64,000 bases of DNA from JACKNG01 sp040220855 (lineage in GTDB: Bacteria; Pseudomonadota; Gammaproteobacteria; Ga0077536): NCBI GenBank assembly GCA_040220855.1, contig JAVJVZ010000042.1, forward strand, positions 1 through 64,000, written 5' to 3'. Position 1 is the first letter of the stretch; each line of letters starts with the position of its first letter. Below, in pieces: positions 8,176 to 17,929 of this stretch. The position numbers were made by a program, and so were the translations under genes. The notes below the pieces were generated by a model. The model was given only the letters and a program-made list of their open reading frames with translations, had not been told where the DNA came from and made no database searches.

Positions 8176-9875
8176 GTCGCATCGATCGCCGCGCCTACGC
8201 CGAGATGTTCGGTCCGACCACGCGTGACCGCGTGCGCCTCGGTGACACCGCGCTGGTGGTCGAGGTCGAACGCGATCACACGCGCTACGGCGACGAGGTC
8301 AAGTTCGGCGGCGGCAAGGTCATCCGCGACGGCATGGGCCAGGGGCAGGCGAGCGCGGCCGAGGTCGTCGACCTCGTCATCACCAACGCGCTCATCATCG
8401 ACTGGTGGGGCATAGTCAAGGCGGATGTCGGCATCAAGGGCGGGCGCATCGCGGCGATCGGCAAGGCCGGCAATCCCGACACCCAGGAGGGCGTCGACAT
8501 CATCATCGGGGCCGGCACCGAGGCGCTCGCCGGCGAAGGCATGATCCTGACCGCCGGCGGCATCGACGCGCACATCCATTTCATCTGCCCGCAACAGGTG
8601 GAAGAGGCGCTGATGTCCGGCGTCACCACGATGATCGGCGGTGGCACCGGTCCCGCCACCGGCACCAACGCCACGACCTGCACGCCGGGGCCATGGAACA
8701 TCGGGCGCATGCTGCTCGCCGCCGATGGACTGCCGATGAATCTCGGCTTCCTCGGCAAGGGCAATGCCAGCCTGCCGCACCCGCTGGTCGAGCAGATCGC
8801 CGCCGGCGCGATGGGTCTCAAGCTGCACGAGGACTGGGGCACGACGCCGGCAGCCATCGACAACTGCCTCAACGTCGCCGAGCAGACCGACGTGCAGGTG
8901 GCCATCCACACCGATACGCTGAACGAGTCCGGCTTCATCGAGGACACGCTGGCCGCCTTCCGCGGCCGCACCATCCACACCTATCACACCGAGGGTGCCG
9001 GTGGCGGGCACGCGCCCGACATCATCAAGGCCTGCGGTGCGCAGAACGTGTTGCCGTCGTCGACCAACCCGACACGGCCATACACGGTCAACACCGTCGA
9101 CGAGCATCTCGACATGCTGATGGTGTGTCACCACCTCGACCCGCGCATCGCCGAGGACGTCGCTTTTGCCGAGTCGCGCATCCGTCGCGAGACCATCGCC
9201 GCCGAGGACATCCTGCACGACCTCGGCGCATTCTCCATGATTGCCTCGGACTCGCAGGCCATGGGACGCGTGGGCGAAGTCATCACGCGCACCTGGCAGA
9301 CAGCGCACAAGATGAAGGTGCAGCGTGGCGCGTTGCCGGGTGACAACGGTCGCCACGACAACCTGCGCGTCAAGCGCTACATCGCCAAGTACACCATCAA
9401 CCCGGCGCTTGCGCATGGCATTGCGCACGAGGTCGGCTCGATCGAGGTCGGCAAGCTCGCCGACCTCGTGTTGTGGAAACCGGCATTCTTCGGCGCCAAG
9501 CCCTCGCTGATCATCAAGGGGGGGCTGATCGCAGCCGCCGCGATGGGGGACCCGAATGCTTCCATTCCGACGCCGCAGCCGGTCCATTACCGACCGATGT
9601 TCGGCGCCTTCGGCGGTGCGCTCGCGGCGAGCTCGGTGACCTTCGTCTCGCAGGCCGCGATCGAGGCCGGCGTGCGCCAGCGCTGGCAGCTCGCCAAGTC
9701 CGTGGTGGCGGTGCGCGGCACGCGCAGCGTGAGCAAGCGCGACATGAAGCTGAACGACTATGCGCCGCACATGGACGTCGACCCGGAGACCTACGCGGTC
9801 TATGCCGACGGTGAGCTGCTGACCTGCGAACCGGCTACCGAGTTGCCGCTCGCGCAGCGTTACTTCCTGTTCTGA
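8172..9875 (+). CDS. ureC: Urease alpha (catalytic) subunit
   Basis: UreC hydrolyses urea to ammonia and carbamate at a di-nickel centre in the cytoplasm. All active-site residues are present at the same numbering as the Klebsiella enzyme: nickel ligands H134 and H136 (AHIHFICPQQ), the carbamylated lysine K217 (GLKLHEDWG), H246 (AIHTDTLNESGF), H272 (YHTEGAGGGHAPD) and D360 (IASDSQAMGR), plus the catalytic H320 (VCHHLDPR). At 567 residues it is full length, and the C-terminus ELPLAQRYFLF is typical. Nothing suggests loss of function. Confidence 0.98.
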   Translation: MSRIDRRAYAEMFGPTTRDRVRLGDTALVVEVERDHTRYGDEVKFGGGKVIRDGMGQGQASAAEVVDLVITNALIIDWWGIVKADVGIKGGRIAAIGKAGNPDTQEGVDIIIGAGTEALAGEGMILTAGGIDAHIHFICPQQVEEALMSGVTTMIGGGTGPATGTNATTCTPGPWNIGRMLLAADGLPMNLGFLGKGNASLPHPLVEQIAAGAMGLKLHEDWGTTPAAIDNCLNVAEQTDVQVAIHTDTLNESGFIEDTLAAFRGRTIHTYHTEGAGGGHAPDIIKACGAQNVLPSSTNPTRPYTVNTVDEHLDMLMVCHHLDPRIAEDVAFAESRIRRETIAAEDILHDLGAFSMIASDSQAMGRVGEVITRTWQTAHKMKVQRGALPGDNGRHDNLRVKRYIAKYTINPALAHGIAHEVGSIEVGKLADLVLWKPAFFGAKPSLIIKGGLIAAAAMGDPNASIPTPQPVHYRPMFGAFGGALAASSVTFVSQAAIEAGVRQRWQLAKSVVAVRGTRSVSKRDMKLNDYAPHMDVDPETYAVYADGELLTCEPATELPLAQRYFLF

Positions 9876-9888
9876 TCGGGTCAGGGCC

Positions 9889-10473
9889 ATGACTTTGCCG
9901 ATGTTCACCGAAATCGTCCCAGCCGCCACCCGGGTCGACGACGTCCTCGTGCTCGATTTCGCGGCGCGCTGCCGTTCGCGCCAGCGCGTGCGTCTGGCTT
10001 CCGGCCGCGAGGCCGGGCTCAGGCTGCCACGCGGCAGCGTGCTGCGCGGCGGCCACCTCATCGCGGGGGCCGGTCTCGTGGTGCGCATCGAGGCCGCGGC
10101 GGAGACGGTGTCGCGTGCGGCCGGTGCGCCGCGCGCGCTCGCGCGTGCCGCGTATCATCTCGGTAACCGCCACGTCGCGGTCGAAATTGGCGATGGCTGG
10201 CTGGCCTGGGCGCACGATCACGTGCTCGACGACATGGTGCGCGGCCTCGGACTCGGCGTGGTCGCGACGACCTGCCCGTTCGAGCCGGAAGCGGGCGCCT
10301 ACGGCGGCGGCCACCGGCATGGGCACGGACACGCGCACGATCAGGAACATGCACATGCCCACCATCATGGGCATGCGCACGAGCATGCGACCGCACACGC
10401 ACCGCGGCAGACATCCGCGCCTGCCACCGGTCGTTGTGGCCACGCTGCGCCGGGCGGGCATGGTGAACGCTGA
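9889..10473 (+). CDS. ureE: Urease accessory nickel metallochaperone UreE
   Basis: UreE carries nickel to the UreDFG complex. The N-terminal two thirds (about residues 1-145) show the peptide-binding and metal-binding domains, with GNRHVAVEIGDGWLAW as the conserved dimer metal site region. The C-terminal tail (about 145-180) is an extreme His-rich stretch with more than 15 histidines, a nickel store seen in some UreE proteins. ATG 9889 is used; ATG 9901 is an alternative. It overlaps the ureF start. Confidence 0.94.
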   Translation: MTLPMFTEIVPAATRVDDVLVLDFAARCRSRQRVRLASGREAGLRLPRGSVLRGGHLIAGAGLVVRIEAAAETVSRAAGAPRALARAAYHLGNRHVAVEIGDGWLAWAHDHVLDDMVRGLGLGVVATTCPFEPEAGAYGGGHRHGHGHAHDQEHAHAHHHGHAHEHATAHAPRQTSAPATGRCGHAAPGGHGER

Positions 10474-11125
10474 TCCGCGCCTGTGGCAGCTGATCAGCCC
10501 GGCCCTGCCGGTCGGCGGCTACAGCTATTCGCAGGGACTCGAGCTCGCCGTCGAGCAGGGCGTGGTGAGCGACGAGGCGAGTGCTGCCGACTGGATTGGG
10601 GGCCTCGCCGCGCATGCCATGGTCGCGCTCGACCTGCCGCTCCTGCTGCGTGTGCACGCGGCGGCGACTGCCGGCGACGCCGCGGCGCTCGCGCACTGGG
10701 CCGTGCGGCTCGCCTGCGCGCGTGAGACCGCGGAGCTGCGCCGCGAGGATGCCGACATGGCGAGCGCGCTGCGCCGCCTGCTCGGCACGCTCGCGCCCGA
10801 ATGCCTGCTGCCGGACGGCAGGGGCGGACGCAGCTACCCCGCGCTGTTCGCCTGCGCCGCGGCGCATTTCTCGATCGCGGCTGCGGCGGCCGCGGCCGGC
10901 TACCTGTGGGCCTGGTGCGAGAACCAGGTCGCCGCCGCGACGCGGCTCGTGCCGCTCGGGCAGAGCAGCGCGCAGCGCGTGCTGTTCGCGCTCGGCGCGC
11001 GTATCCCCGGCTGGGTCGAGATGGCCGCCGGGCGTGCCGACGACGACATCGGCTACAGCGCGCCGGGTGCGGTCATCGCCAGCGCGCGCCACGAAATCCA
11101 GTACACGCGACTGTTCCGCTCGTGA
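10460..11125 (+). CDS. ureF: Urease accessory protein UreF
   Basis: UreF is an all-helical urease maturation protein that gates nickel transfer from UreG to apo-urease. The 221-residue protein starts MVNADPRLWQLISPALPVGGYSYSQGLE, the classic family N-terminus. The ATG at 10460 lies 14 bases inside ureE, and longer open frames upstream are shadows of ureE. VPLGQSSAQRVLFALG near the C-terminus is also conserved. Confidence 0.95.
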   Translation: MVNADPRLWQLISPALPVGGYSYSQGLELAVEQGVVSDEASAADWIGGLAAHAMVALDLPLLLRVHAAATAGDAAALAHWAVRLACARETAELRREDADMASALRRLLGTLAPECLLPDGRGGRSYPALFACAAAHFSIAAAAAAAGYLWAWCENQVAAATRLVPLGQSSAQRVLFALGARIPGWVEMAAGRADDDIGYSAPGAVIASARHEIQYTRLFRS

Positions 11126-11150
11126 ACGACGCACAGCAGGAGAACAAACC

Positions 11151-11789
<639 letters not shown>

Positions 11790-11815
11790 ACCAGTCATCC
11801 CCCGGGAGAACCGCC

Positions 11816-12688
11816 ATGTTCCGATCCACGTCCCGTCTCGCCGGTCTGCTCGGGCTCTGCCTGCTGGCGCCGGCCGTCCCGGCTGCGACCACCGGCGCCG
11901 AGGCTACCCTCGCCATCGACGTCCATGCCAGTGGCACGCAGGCCTGGCAGAGCCTCGACGCGGCGCGCGTCGCCGCGCTGGCCGCGCGTCTCGAGCGCGA
12001 CTTCACGCGAGCCGGTTTCGGTGCCGTGGTCCCGCGCTGGTGTACCGCGGACGCCTGCGCATCGCAGCAGGGCGCGCCGCAGCTCGCGCTCGACGTGACG
12101 CTCGGTGAAGCGCGTGCGGGCAATCTCTCGCGCGGGTTCGCCATCGACCTCGGCGGGAGTAATCCGCGCGACGCCGGGCGCATCCGTGGCACCCTGCTGG
12201 CGGTGGGTTGTCGCCTGCGCACGCCGGGCGGGCGCCTCGTCGCGGCGCGCGACAGCGACGAGCCGGTCACGGCCGACTTTGCCGCCGGTGATGCGATCGA
12301 CGGCGACTATCTCGGACGCAAGATCGCCGACGCCTGTGCCCCGCTCGTCGCCGAGCAATCAGTGGTGCTGGTAGCGCCCGTGCGCGGACCCGAGATCATC
12401 ACGACCGCCGATCCGGAGGTCTTCATCGAGAAGCGCGAAGTCGCCGCCGACGCGCCGCTCGCGGCGGTGCTGGACGCGCGCCCTTCGGCGGCCGAAGCCA
12501 CACCCGGTTCCGCTGCGACAGCTTCCACGACGACCGTTGCCGGGGTGAGCGCGGCGGCCGCCGTGGGGGGCGCGGAGACCACGGCGAAGCCACTCGCCCT
12601 CAGCCGCGAGGCGCAGGGCAAGCGCACGCAGTACGTGCTGCACAACAAGGGCGACACGGTCTACCTCGAGTTTGGCCGCAGACGCTGA
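11816..12688 (+). CDS. Secreted hypothetical protein downstream of ureG
   Basis: I do not recognise this 290-residue protein. It has a clear Sec signal peptide (RSTSRLAGLLGLCLLAPAVPAATT) and, after it, a mixed alpha/beta region with two Cys pairs (WCTADAC and later VGCRL, DAC). A low-complexity Ala/Thr/Glu linker (about residues 215-265) precedes a short conserved-looking end, KRTQYVLHNKGDTVYLEFGRRR. The ATG at 11816 has a GGGAGAA ribosome-binding site; the frame is open back to 11786, overlapping ureG. Being 26 bases after ureG it may be co-transcribed with the urease operon, but no urease role is known or implied by its sequence. Confidence 0.7.
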   Translation: MFRSTSRLAGLLGLCLLAPAVPAATTGAEATLAIDVHASGTQAWQSLDAARVAALAARLERDFTRAGFGAVVPRWCTADACASQQGAPQLALDVTLGEARAGNLSRGFAIDLGGSNPRDAGRIRGTLLAVGCRLRTPGGRLVAARDSDEPVTADFAAGDAIDGDYLGRKIADACAPLVAEQSVVLVAPVRGPEIITTADPEVFIEKREVAADAPLAAVLDARPSAAEATPGSAATASTTTVAGVSAAAAVGGAETTAKPLALSREAQGKRTQYVLHNKGDTVYLEFGRRR

Positions 12689-12986
12689 GGCGGCGCGCGG
12701 GGCGCGCCGGCACCAGCGATGCCGGCGTTGCCGGCCGCACAGCCGGCAGCGCCCGGCGACGAGCAGGGACGCCGACTATTCGCCGATGCCGAGCGCACGT
12801 GCCGCCTGGGTCCGGTTGCTGACCCAGAGCGCGCGGACGATTGCGCTGACGTGCACCTCGTGGGCGCGTGCCGTGGGTCTACGGCGCGGTTTCGTTCACG
12901 CGGAGCATGCGCTACCGTGCGCGCCCCGGGGCGGGCCATGTGCCGCCCTGCCCGGCACCCGGGTCCGACACTCCGTGAACGGCAAC
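12689..12986. other. Intergenic region without a recognised gene
   Basis: The 298-base gap holds a GC-only hairpin at 12691-12709 (arms CGGCGCGC and GCGCGCCG) that could end the urease transcript, though no T-run follows. I see no RNA gene or convincing small ORF. The acetoacetyl-CoA synthetase frame is open across it, but codon use and similarity begin only at 12987. Confidence 0.4.
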
Positions 12987-14990
12987 ATGACGACGAGAAA
13001 GACGATGCTCAAAGAAGGCGACCTGCTGTGGACTCCCGGTGCCGAGCGCATCGAGAAGGCCGAGCTGACGAAGTTCATGCGCTGGCTCGAGCGCGAGCGC
13101 GGCCTGCGCTTCGATGACTACGCGAGCCTGCACGCTTGGTCGGTGGAGGCTCTCGAAGACTTCTGGCGGGCGGTGTGGGACTACTTCGACATCCAGAGCT
13201 CGACGCCCTACGCGCAGGTGCTCGACGCGCGCGTGATGCCGGGCGCGAAATGGTTCGCCGGCGCGCGGCTCAATTTCGCCGAGCACGTACTGCGCAACGC
13301 ACGGGGCGACGAAGCGGCGCTGTTCTTTGCCGCCGAGGGGCGGCCGCTCGCCACCTGGTCGTGGCGCGCACTCGAGGAGGAGGTTGCGCGTATCGCCGCA
13401 GCCCTACGCGCGCGCGGCCTCGGGCCGGGCGACCGGGTGGTCGCCTTCATGCCGAACATTCCCGAAACGATGGTCGCCTGCCTTGCCGTCACCGCCATCG
13501 GTGCGGTGTGGTCGAGCTGCTCGACCGATTTCGGCGCCGCCAGCGTGATCGACCGCTTTCAGCAGATCGCGCCGAAAGCATTGTTCACCGTCGATGGCTA
13601 TCGCTACGGCGGCAAGGCGTTCGATCGCCGTGGCGAGGCGTGCGCCATCATCGAGGCGCTGCCGAGCCTCGAGCACGTCTTTCATCTGTCCTATCTCGAT
13701 GGGGCTGCCGCACCGCCGGTCGCGCATGCGGTGGCATGGGATGATCTGCGCGGCAGCGACAGTGTCCCGTCGCTCGAGTTCGCCCAGCTCGATTTCGACC
13801 ATCCCCTGTGGGTGGTGTACTCCTCCGGCACCACCGGCCTGCCCAAGGCGATCGTGCACGGCCATGGTGGCATCGTGCTCGAACTGCACAAGATGCTTGC
13901 CCTGCAGTGCAACCTCGGGCCCGGTGCGCGCATGTTCTTCTACACCACCTCGGGCTGGATCATGTGGAACATCCTCATGAGCTCGATGCTGGTCGGTGCT
14001 GCACCGGTGATCTACGACGGCCACCCGGCGGCGCCCGACGTCGACGTGCTGTGGCGGCTCGCGGCCGAGTCCCGCGCCACCCAGTTCGGCGCCAGCCCGA
14101 CCTATCTCGCGATGATGCAGAAGGAAGGCGTGGTGCCGAAGGAACGCTACGACCTGAGCGCCATCGAGGGCATCCTGCTGACCGGCTCGCCGGCGACCCC
14201 GGAATCGATGCAGTGGCTCTACGAGAACGTCAACGAAGATCTCTGGGTGACCTCGCAGAGCGGCGGGACTGACGTTGCCTCGGGCTTCGTCAGCGGCTCG
14301 TGCATCCTGCCGGTCTACGCCGGGGAGATCCAGGCGCGCGCGCTCGGCGTCGACGTGCAGGCATTCAACGACGCCGGTGAATCGGTGATCGGTGAAGTCG
14401 GCGAACTGGTGGTGACCAAGCCAATGCCGTCGATGCCGCTCTATTTCTGGAACGACGAGGGTGGCCGGCGCTACCACGAATCCTATTTCGACACCTTCCC
14501 CGGCGTGTGGCGTCATGGCGATTTCTTCGAGCTCAACGCGCGCGGCGGCTGCTTTATCAAGGGTCGCTCGGACTCCACGCTCAATCGCTACGGCGTCCGC
14601 ATCGGCACCGCGGAGATCTACCGCTGCGTCGAAGCACTGGACGAGATCGACGACGCGCTGGTGGTCAACCTCGACCTGCCCGGCGGCAACTTCTTCATGC
14701 CGATGTTCGTCCGCCTCGCTGCCGGCTGCACGCTCGACGACGCGCTGGTCGCGCGCATGGCCCAGGCACTGAAGACCCAGTGCTCGCCGCGCCACGTGCC
14801 GGACAAGGTCTACGCGGTCGAGGAGATCCCCTATACCCTGACCGGCAAGAAGCTCGAGGTGCCGGTGCGCAAGATCCTGATGGGGTTCGACATCGACAAG
14901 GCGGTCAGTCGTGACGCAATGCAGAATCCGGCTGCCATCGATTTCTTCGTCGACTACGCGCGAACGCAGACCGATTACGCGCGCGGCTGA
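12987..14990 (+). CDS. Acetoacetyl-CoA synthetase
   Basis: This is an ATP-dependent acetoacetate-CoA ligase (ANL superfamily, about 667 residues), which activates acetoacetate to acetoacetyl-CoA for ketone-body use or PHB-type metabolism. The N-terminal ACAS-like part has MPGAKWFAGARLNFAEH; the AMP-binding motif is VYSSGTTGLPKAIVHGHGG; FYTTSGWIMWNIL, SGGTDVASGF and the C-terminal ATP-grasp-like GRSDSTLNRYGVRIGTAEIY are typical of this family. The C-terminal lysine motif is TLTGKKLEVPV. ATG 12987 (MTTRKTMLKEGD) or ATG 13005 may be the start; the long upstream open frame lacks codon bias for this frame. Confidence 0.93.
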   Translation: MTTRKTMLKEGDLLWTPGAERIEKAELTKFMRWLERERGLRFDDYASLHAWSVEALEDFWRAVWDYFDIQSSTPYAQVLDARVMPGAKWFAGARLNFAEHVLRNARGDEAALFFAAEGRPLATWSWRALEEEVARIAAALRARGLGPGDRVVAFMPNIPETMVACLAVTAIGAVWSSCSTDFGAASVIDRFQQIAPKALFTVDGYRYGGKAFDRRGEACAIIEALPSLEHVFHLSYLDGAAAPPVAHAVAWDDLRGSDSVPSLEFAQLDFDHPLWVVYSSGTTGLPKAIVHGHGGIVLELHKMLALQCNLGPGARMFFYTTSGWIMWNILMSSMLVGAAPVIYDGHPAAPDVDVLWRLAAESRATQFGASPTYLAMMQKEGVVPKERYDLSAIEGILLTGSPATPESMQWLYENVNEDLWVTSQSGGTDVASGFVSGSCILPVYAGEIQARALGVDVQAFNDAGESVIGEVGELVVTKPMPSMPLYFWNDEGGRRYHESYFDTFPGVWRHGDFFELNARGGCFIKGRSDSTLNRYGVRIGTAEIYRCVEALDEIDDALVVNLDLPGGNFFMPMFVRLAAGCTLDDALVARMAQALKTQCSPRHVPDKVYAVEEIPYTLTGKKLEVPVRKILMGFDIDKAVSRDAMQNPAAIDFFVDYARTQTDYARG

Positions 14991-15088
14991 AACCGCGCCG
15001 CGCAGCGCGGGCATCGCATTCGCCGCCGCGCCGGGCTAGGATTGATCGACGACAGGCAATTGCCGGCGCGTCCGGCAGGGAGCGAGGC

Positions 15089-17215
15089 ATGGCCGCCGTC
15101 AACAAGACCATTCACAAGGGCGGCTGCCCGCACGACTGCCCGGACACCTGCGCGATGCTGTTCGAGGTCGAGAACGGCCGCCTCACCGGGGTCCGTGGCA
15201 ATCCCGAGCACCCGATGACGCGCGGCGGCCTGTGCGTCAAGCTCAAGGACTACGAGAAGCGGCACTACCATCCCGATCGCCTGCTCCACCCGCTGCGCCG
15301 CACGGGGCCGAAGGGCAGCGGCCAGTTCGTGCGTATCTCCTGGGACGAGGCACTCGATACCGTCGCGGCACGCTGGCAGGACATCATCGCCACGCACGGA
15401 CCGCAGGCCATCGCTCCTTATAGCTATCTTGGTCACCAGGGCCTGGTACACGGCCTGAACGGTGGCGACGCCTTCTTCAACCGCATGGGTGCGACGGTGA
15501 TGGAACGCACGTTCTGCGGGGAGGGCTCGGCGACCGCCTGGTTGATGACCTACGGCCCCAGCGGCGGCATGGACCCGGAGAGCTTCAAGCATTCGAAGTA
15601 CATCGTCATCTGGGCCTGCAACAGCATCAGCACCAACCTGCATCACTGGCACATCGTCAAGGATGCGCAGAAGGCGGGCGCCAAGGTCGTCGTCATCGAC
15701 GCCTATGCCTCGCGCACGGCCAAGGCCGCCGACTGGCATCTCGCGCCGCGGCCGGGCACAGACGGCGCATTGGCGATGGCGTTGATCCACACCCTCATCG
15801 AAGAGGATCTCGTCGACCGCGAGTATGTTGATGCCCATACGGTGGGCTTCGAGGAACTCGCCGCGCGTGCCGCCACGCGCAGCCCCGAATGGGCCGAGGG
15901 TGTCACCGGCATCCCGGCCGCCGACATCCGCCGCCTCGCGCGCGAATACGCCGCGACCCAGCCCGCCGCGATGCGCATCGGCGTCGCGCTCGAGCGCCAC
16001 GCGGGCGGCGGGCAGACCATCCGCGCGGTGTGCTGCCTGCCCGCACTGACCGGCGCCTGGCGTCACGTCGGCGGCGGCATCCTTGCCATGCCGGTGTGGG
16101 AGCATCCGTACCGTTTCGACGTCATCTGCAAGCCGGAGTGGATCCCGCCCGGCACGCGCGCGGTCAACAACCTGCAGTTGGGCCGGCTGCTGACTGGCGA
16201 GATCCCACTCGATCCCCCGATCATGTCGATGATGTGCTGGAACTCGAACCCGGTGACGCAGGCGCCCGAGGGCGACAAGACGGTCGCCGGCCTCGCGCGC
16301 GATGACCTCTTCCTCGTCGTCGCCGATCACTTCCTCTCCGATACTGCGCAGTGGGCCGACATCGTGCTGCCTGCCGCGATGGGCGCGGAGATGGAGGACA
16401 TCATCCTGTCCTGGGGGCACAACTACCTGACGTACAACGAGCGCTGCGTCGAGCCGCCGGGCGAAGCCTTGTCGAACCGCGAGATCTTCCGCCGCCTCGC
16501 CGCACGCATGGGGTACACCGAGCCCGAACTCCACTGGTCCGACGCCGAGTGTCTGGAGCATTTCATCGACTGGCAGGCGCCGGCCTGCGCTGGCTTCGAT
16601 CTCGCCACGCTGCGCGAGGAAGGTTTCGTGCATCTCGCGCTCGGCAGCGCCGATGACCGTGCGCCCCACCGGGAAGGCAACTTCCCGACGCCGTCGGGCA
16701 AGTGCGAGTTCGTCTCCAGCATCGCTGCCGGCGGTAATTTCGTCGCGCCGCCGTTTCGCCAGATGTATACCGAGATGCAGGGTGGTGAACCGCTCGATGC
16801 GCTGCCCGATTACGTGCCGCCACGCGAGAGCCCGGCGAGCAACCCAGCGCTCGCCGCGCGCTTCCCGCTGAGCATCGTGTCGCCCAAGAGCCACGGCTTT
16901 CTCAATTCCTGTTACGCCAACATGGACGAGAAGATCCGCGGTCAGGGCGAGCAGTTCGTGCTGATCAACCCGGCCGATGCCGCCACGCGTGGTATCACCG
17001 CCGGCACCACGGTACGGGTGTTCAACGACCGCGGGGCGTTCGAGGGTGTCGCCGAGCTGACGGAAGATGTCAATCCGGGCATCGTCGTCGCCACCCTCGG
17101 CTACTGGCGCCAGCTCAACCGCGGCACCGTCAACGTGGTCAGCGCCGCCGAATTCGTCGACATGGGTCATGCGCCGACGTTCTCGGACAATCTCGTCGAG
17201 GTGGCCTGCGCCTGA
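15089..17215 (+). CDS. Molybdopterin-dependent oxidoreductase (DMSO reductase family)
   Basis: This is a 708-residue Mo-bis-MGD enzyme. An N-terminal [4Fe-4S] motif is formed by C13, C17, C21 and C49 (GGCPHDCPDTC and GGLCVKLK). It is followed by the molybdopterin domain with RISWDEALD and the likely Mo-site region RTFCGEGSATAW, and a C-terminal dinucleotide-binding domain (from about residue 590, SIVSPKSHGFLNS). There is no Tat signal, so it is probably cytoplasmic. No electron-transfer or membrane-anchor subunit lies nearby. Its substrate is unknown; related stand-alone proteins are annotated as formate dehydrogenase-like. The ATG at 15089 follows a GGGAGCGAGG ribosome-binding site. Confidence 0.88.
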   Translation: MAAVNKTIHKGGCPHDCPDTCAMLFEVENGRLTGVRGNPEHPMTRGGLCVKLKDYEKRHYHPDRLLHPLRRTGPKGSGQFVRISWDEALDTVAARWQDIIATHGPQAIAPYSYLGHQGLVHGLNGGDAFFNRMGATVMERTFCGEGSATAWLMTYGPSGGMDPESFKHSKYIVIWACNSISTNLHHWHIVKDAQKAGAKVVVIDAYASRTAKAADWHLAPRPGTDGALAMALIHTLIEEDLVDREYVDAHTVGFEELAARAATRSPEWAEGVTGIPAADIRRLAREYAATQPAAMRIGVALERHAGGGQTIRAVCCLPALTGAWRHVGGGILAMPVWEHPYRFDVICKPEWIPPGTRAVNNLQLGRLLTGEIPLDPPIMSMMCWNSNPVTQAPEGDKTVAGLARDDLFLVVADHFLSDTAQWADIVLPAAMGAEMEDIILSWGHNYLTYNERCVEPPGEALSNREIFRRLAARMGYTEPELHWSDAECLEHFIDWQAPACAGFDLATLREEGFVHLALGSADDRAPHREGNFPTPSGKCEFVSSIAAGGNFVAPPFRQMYTEMQGGEPLDALPDYVPPRESPASNPALAARFPLSIVSPKSHGFLNSCYANMDEKIRGQGEQFVLINPADAATRGITAGTTVRVFNDRGAFEGVAELTEDVNPGIVVATLGYWRQLNRGTVNVVSAAEFVDMGHAPTFSDNLVEVACA

Positions 17216-17430
17216 GTGCGGTCCGCGGGCGCGCTGCGACGTGTCTGCTGCCGCCCGGGTGGACGGGGGGGCGCTCCCGGTAGCGGTGCATGCGCCTGAC
17301 CGCGCCCTGGCGCGACGATAGTCCGGGGCGTTTGCCGAGCGTCGGCGCGCGTGGTGCGACCGCCGCCTGGGTGGCGGATAATGCGTCCCCTACGTCGAAT
17401 CACCAACACCGTTCCGAGGAGGAATCGCAC

Positions 17431-17856
17431 ATGGCCAGCAGGCTCGGTCTCAGCGAAGCGCGCGTCATCGTCGACACCATGCTGCAGGAAGCCGATCAAC
17501 GCGGTATCAAGTTCGCCGCCGCGGTGGTCGATGCCGGCGGCGATCTCATTCACCTCGCGCGCATGGATGGCGCCTCCGCGCTGAATGCACGCATGAGCCA
17601 CAACAAGGCTTACACGGCAGTCAAGTGGCAGATGGACACGCGCGTGCTCAAGACGCGCCTGTTCGACATGTCGCTCGGCGACGAGCGGCGCGAAATCACG
17701 TGGTTCTGCGACCCGCATTACACGCCGGTGTGGGGCGGCATCGTGCTGCGTAGCGACGATGGCACCATGCTCGGTGCGCTTGGCCAGAGCGGTGGTACCT
17801 ACCAGCAGGACGAGGAGATCGGGCAGATTGCTGCGGCGGCGTTCCGCGCACTGTAG
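17431..17856 (+). CDS. GlcG/HbpS family heme-binding-like protein
   Basis: This is a 141-residue protein of the GlcG/HbpS family (alpha/beta fold, often found near oxidoreductases and corrinoid or glycolate genes). Family features are an N-terminal helix (LSEARVIVDTMLQEADQRG), AAAVVDAGGDLIHLARMDGA and GQSGGTYQQDEEIGQIAAAAF at the end. The ATG at 17431 follows GAGGAGGAA at ideal distance; upstream frame extension is noise. Function in the cell is uncertain. It may act with the preceding Mo enzyme, but the 215-base gap does not prove co-transcription. Confidence 0.8.
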   Translation: MASRLGLSEARVIVDTMLQEADQRGIKFAAAVVDAGGDLIHLARMDGASALNARMSHNKAYTAVKWQMDTRVLKTRLFDMSLGDERREITWFCDPHYTPVWGGIVLRSDDGTMLGALGQSGGTYQQDEEIGQIAAAAFRAL

Positions 17857-17929
17857 TCGGCAGCGCAGCCGGGCGGCGGCTTGACCGGTCGCAGCGCCGT
17901 TCGCGCGCCACTCTTCACGCACTGAGTCG

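Noticed and set aside
8106..10088. 660-codon antisense frame over ureC
   Set aside because: Shadow of ureC, whose active site is complete; no start signal or motif in the antisense frame.
15825..16049. Small overlapping frames inside the Mo oxidoreductase and other large genes
   Set aside because: They are out-of-frame shadows without ribosome-binding sites, as with most short frames in this GC-rich window.
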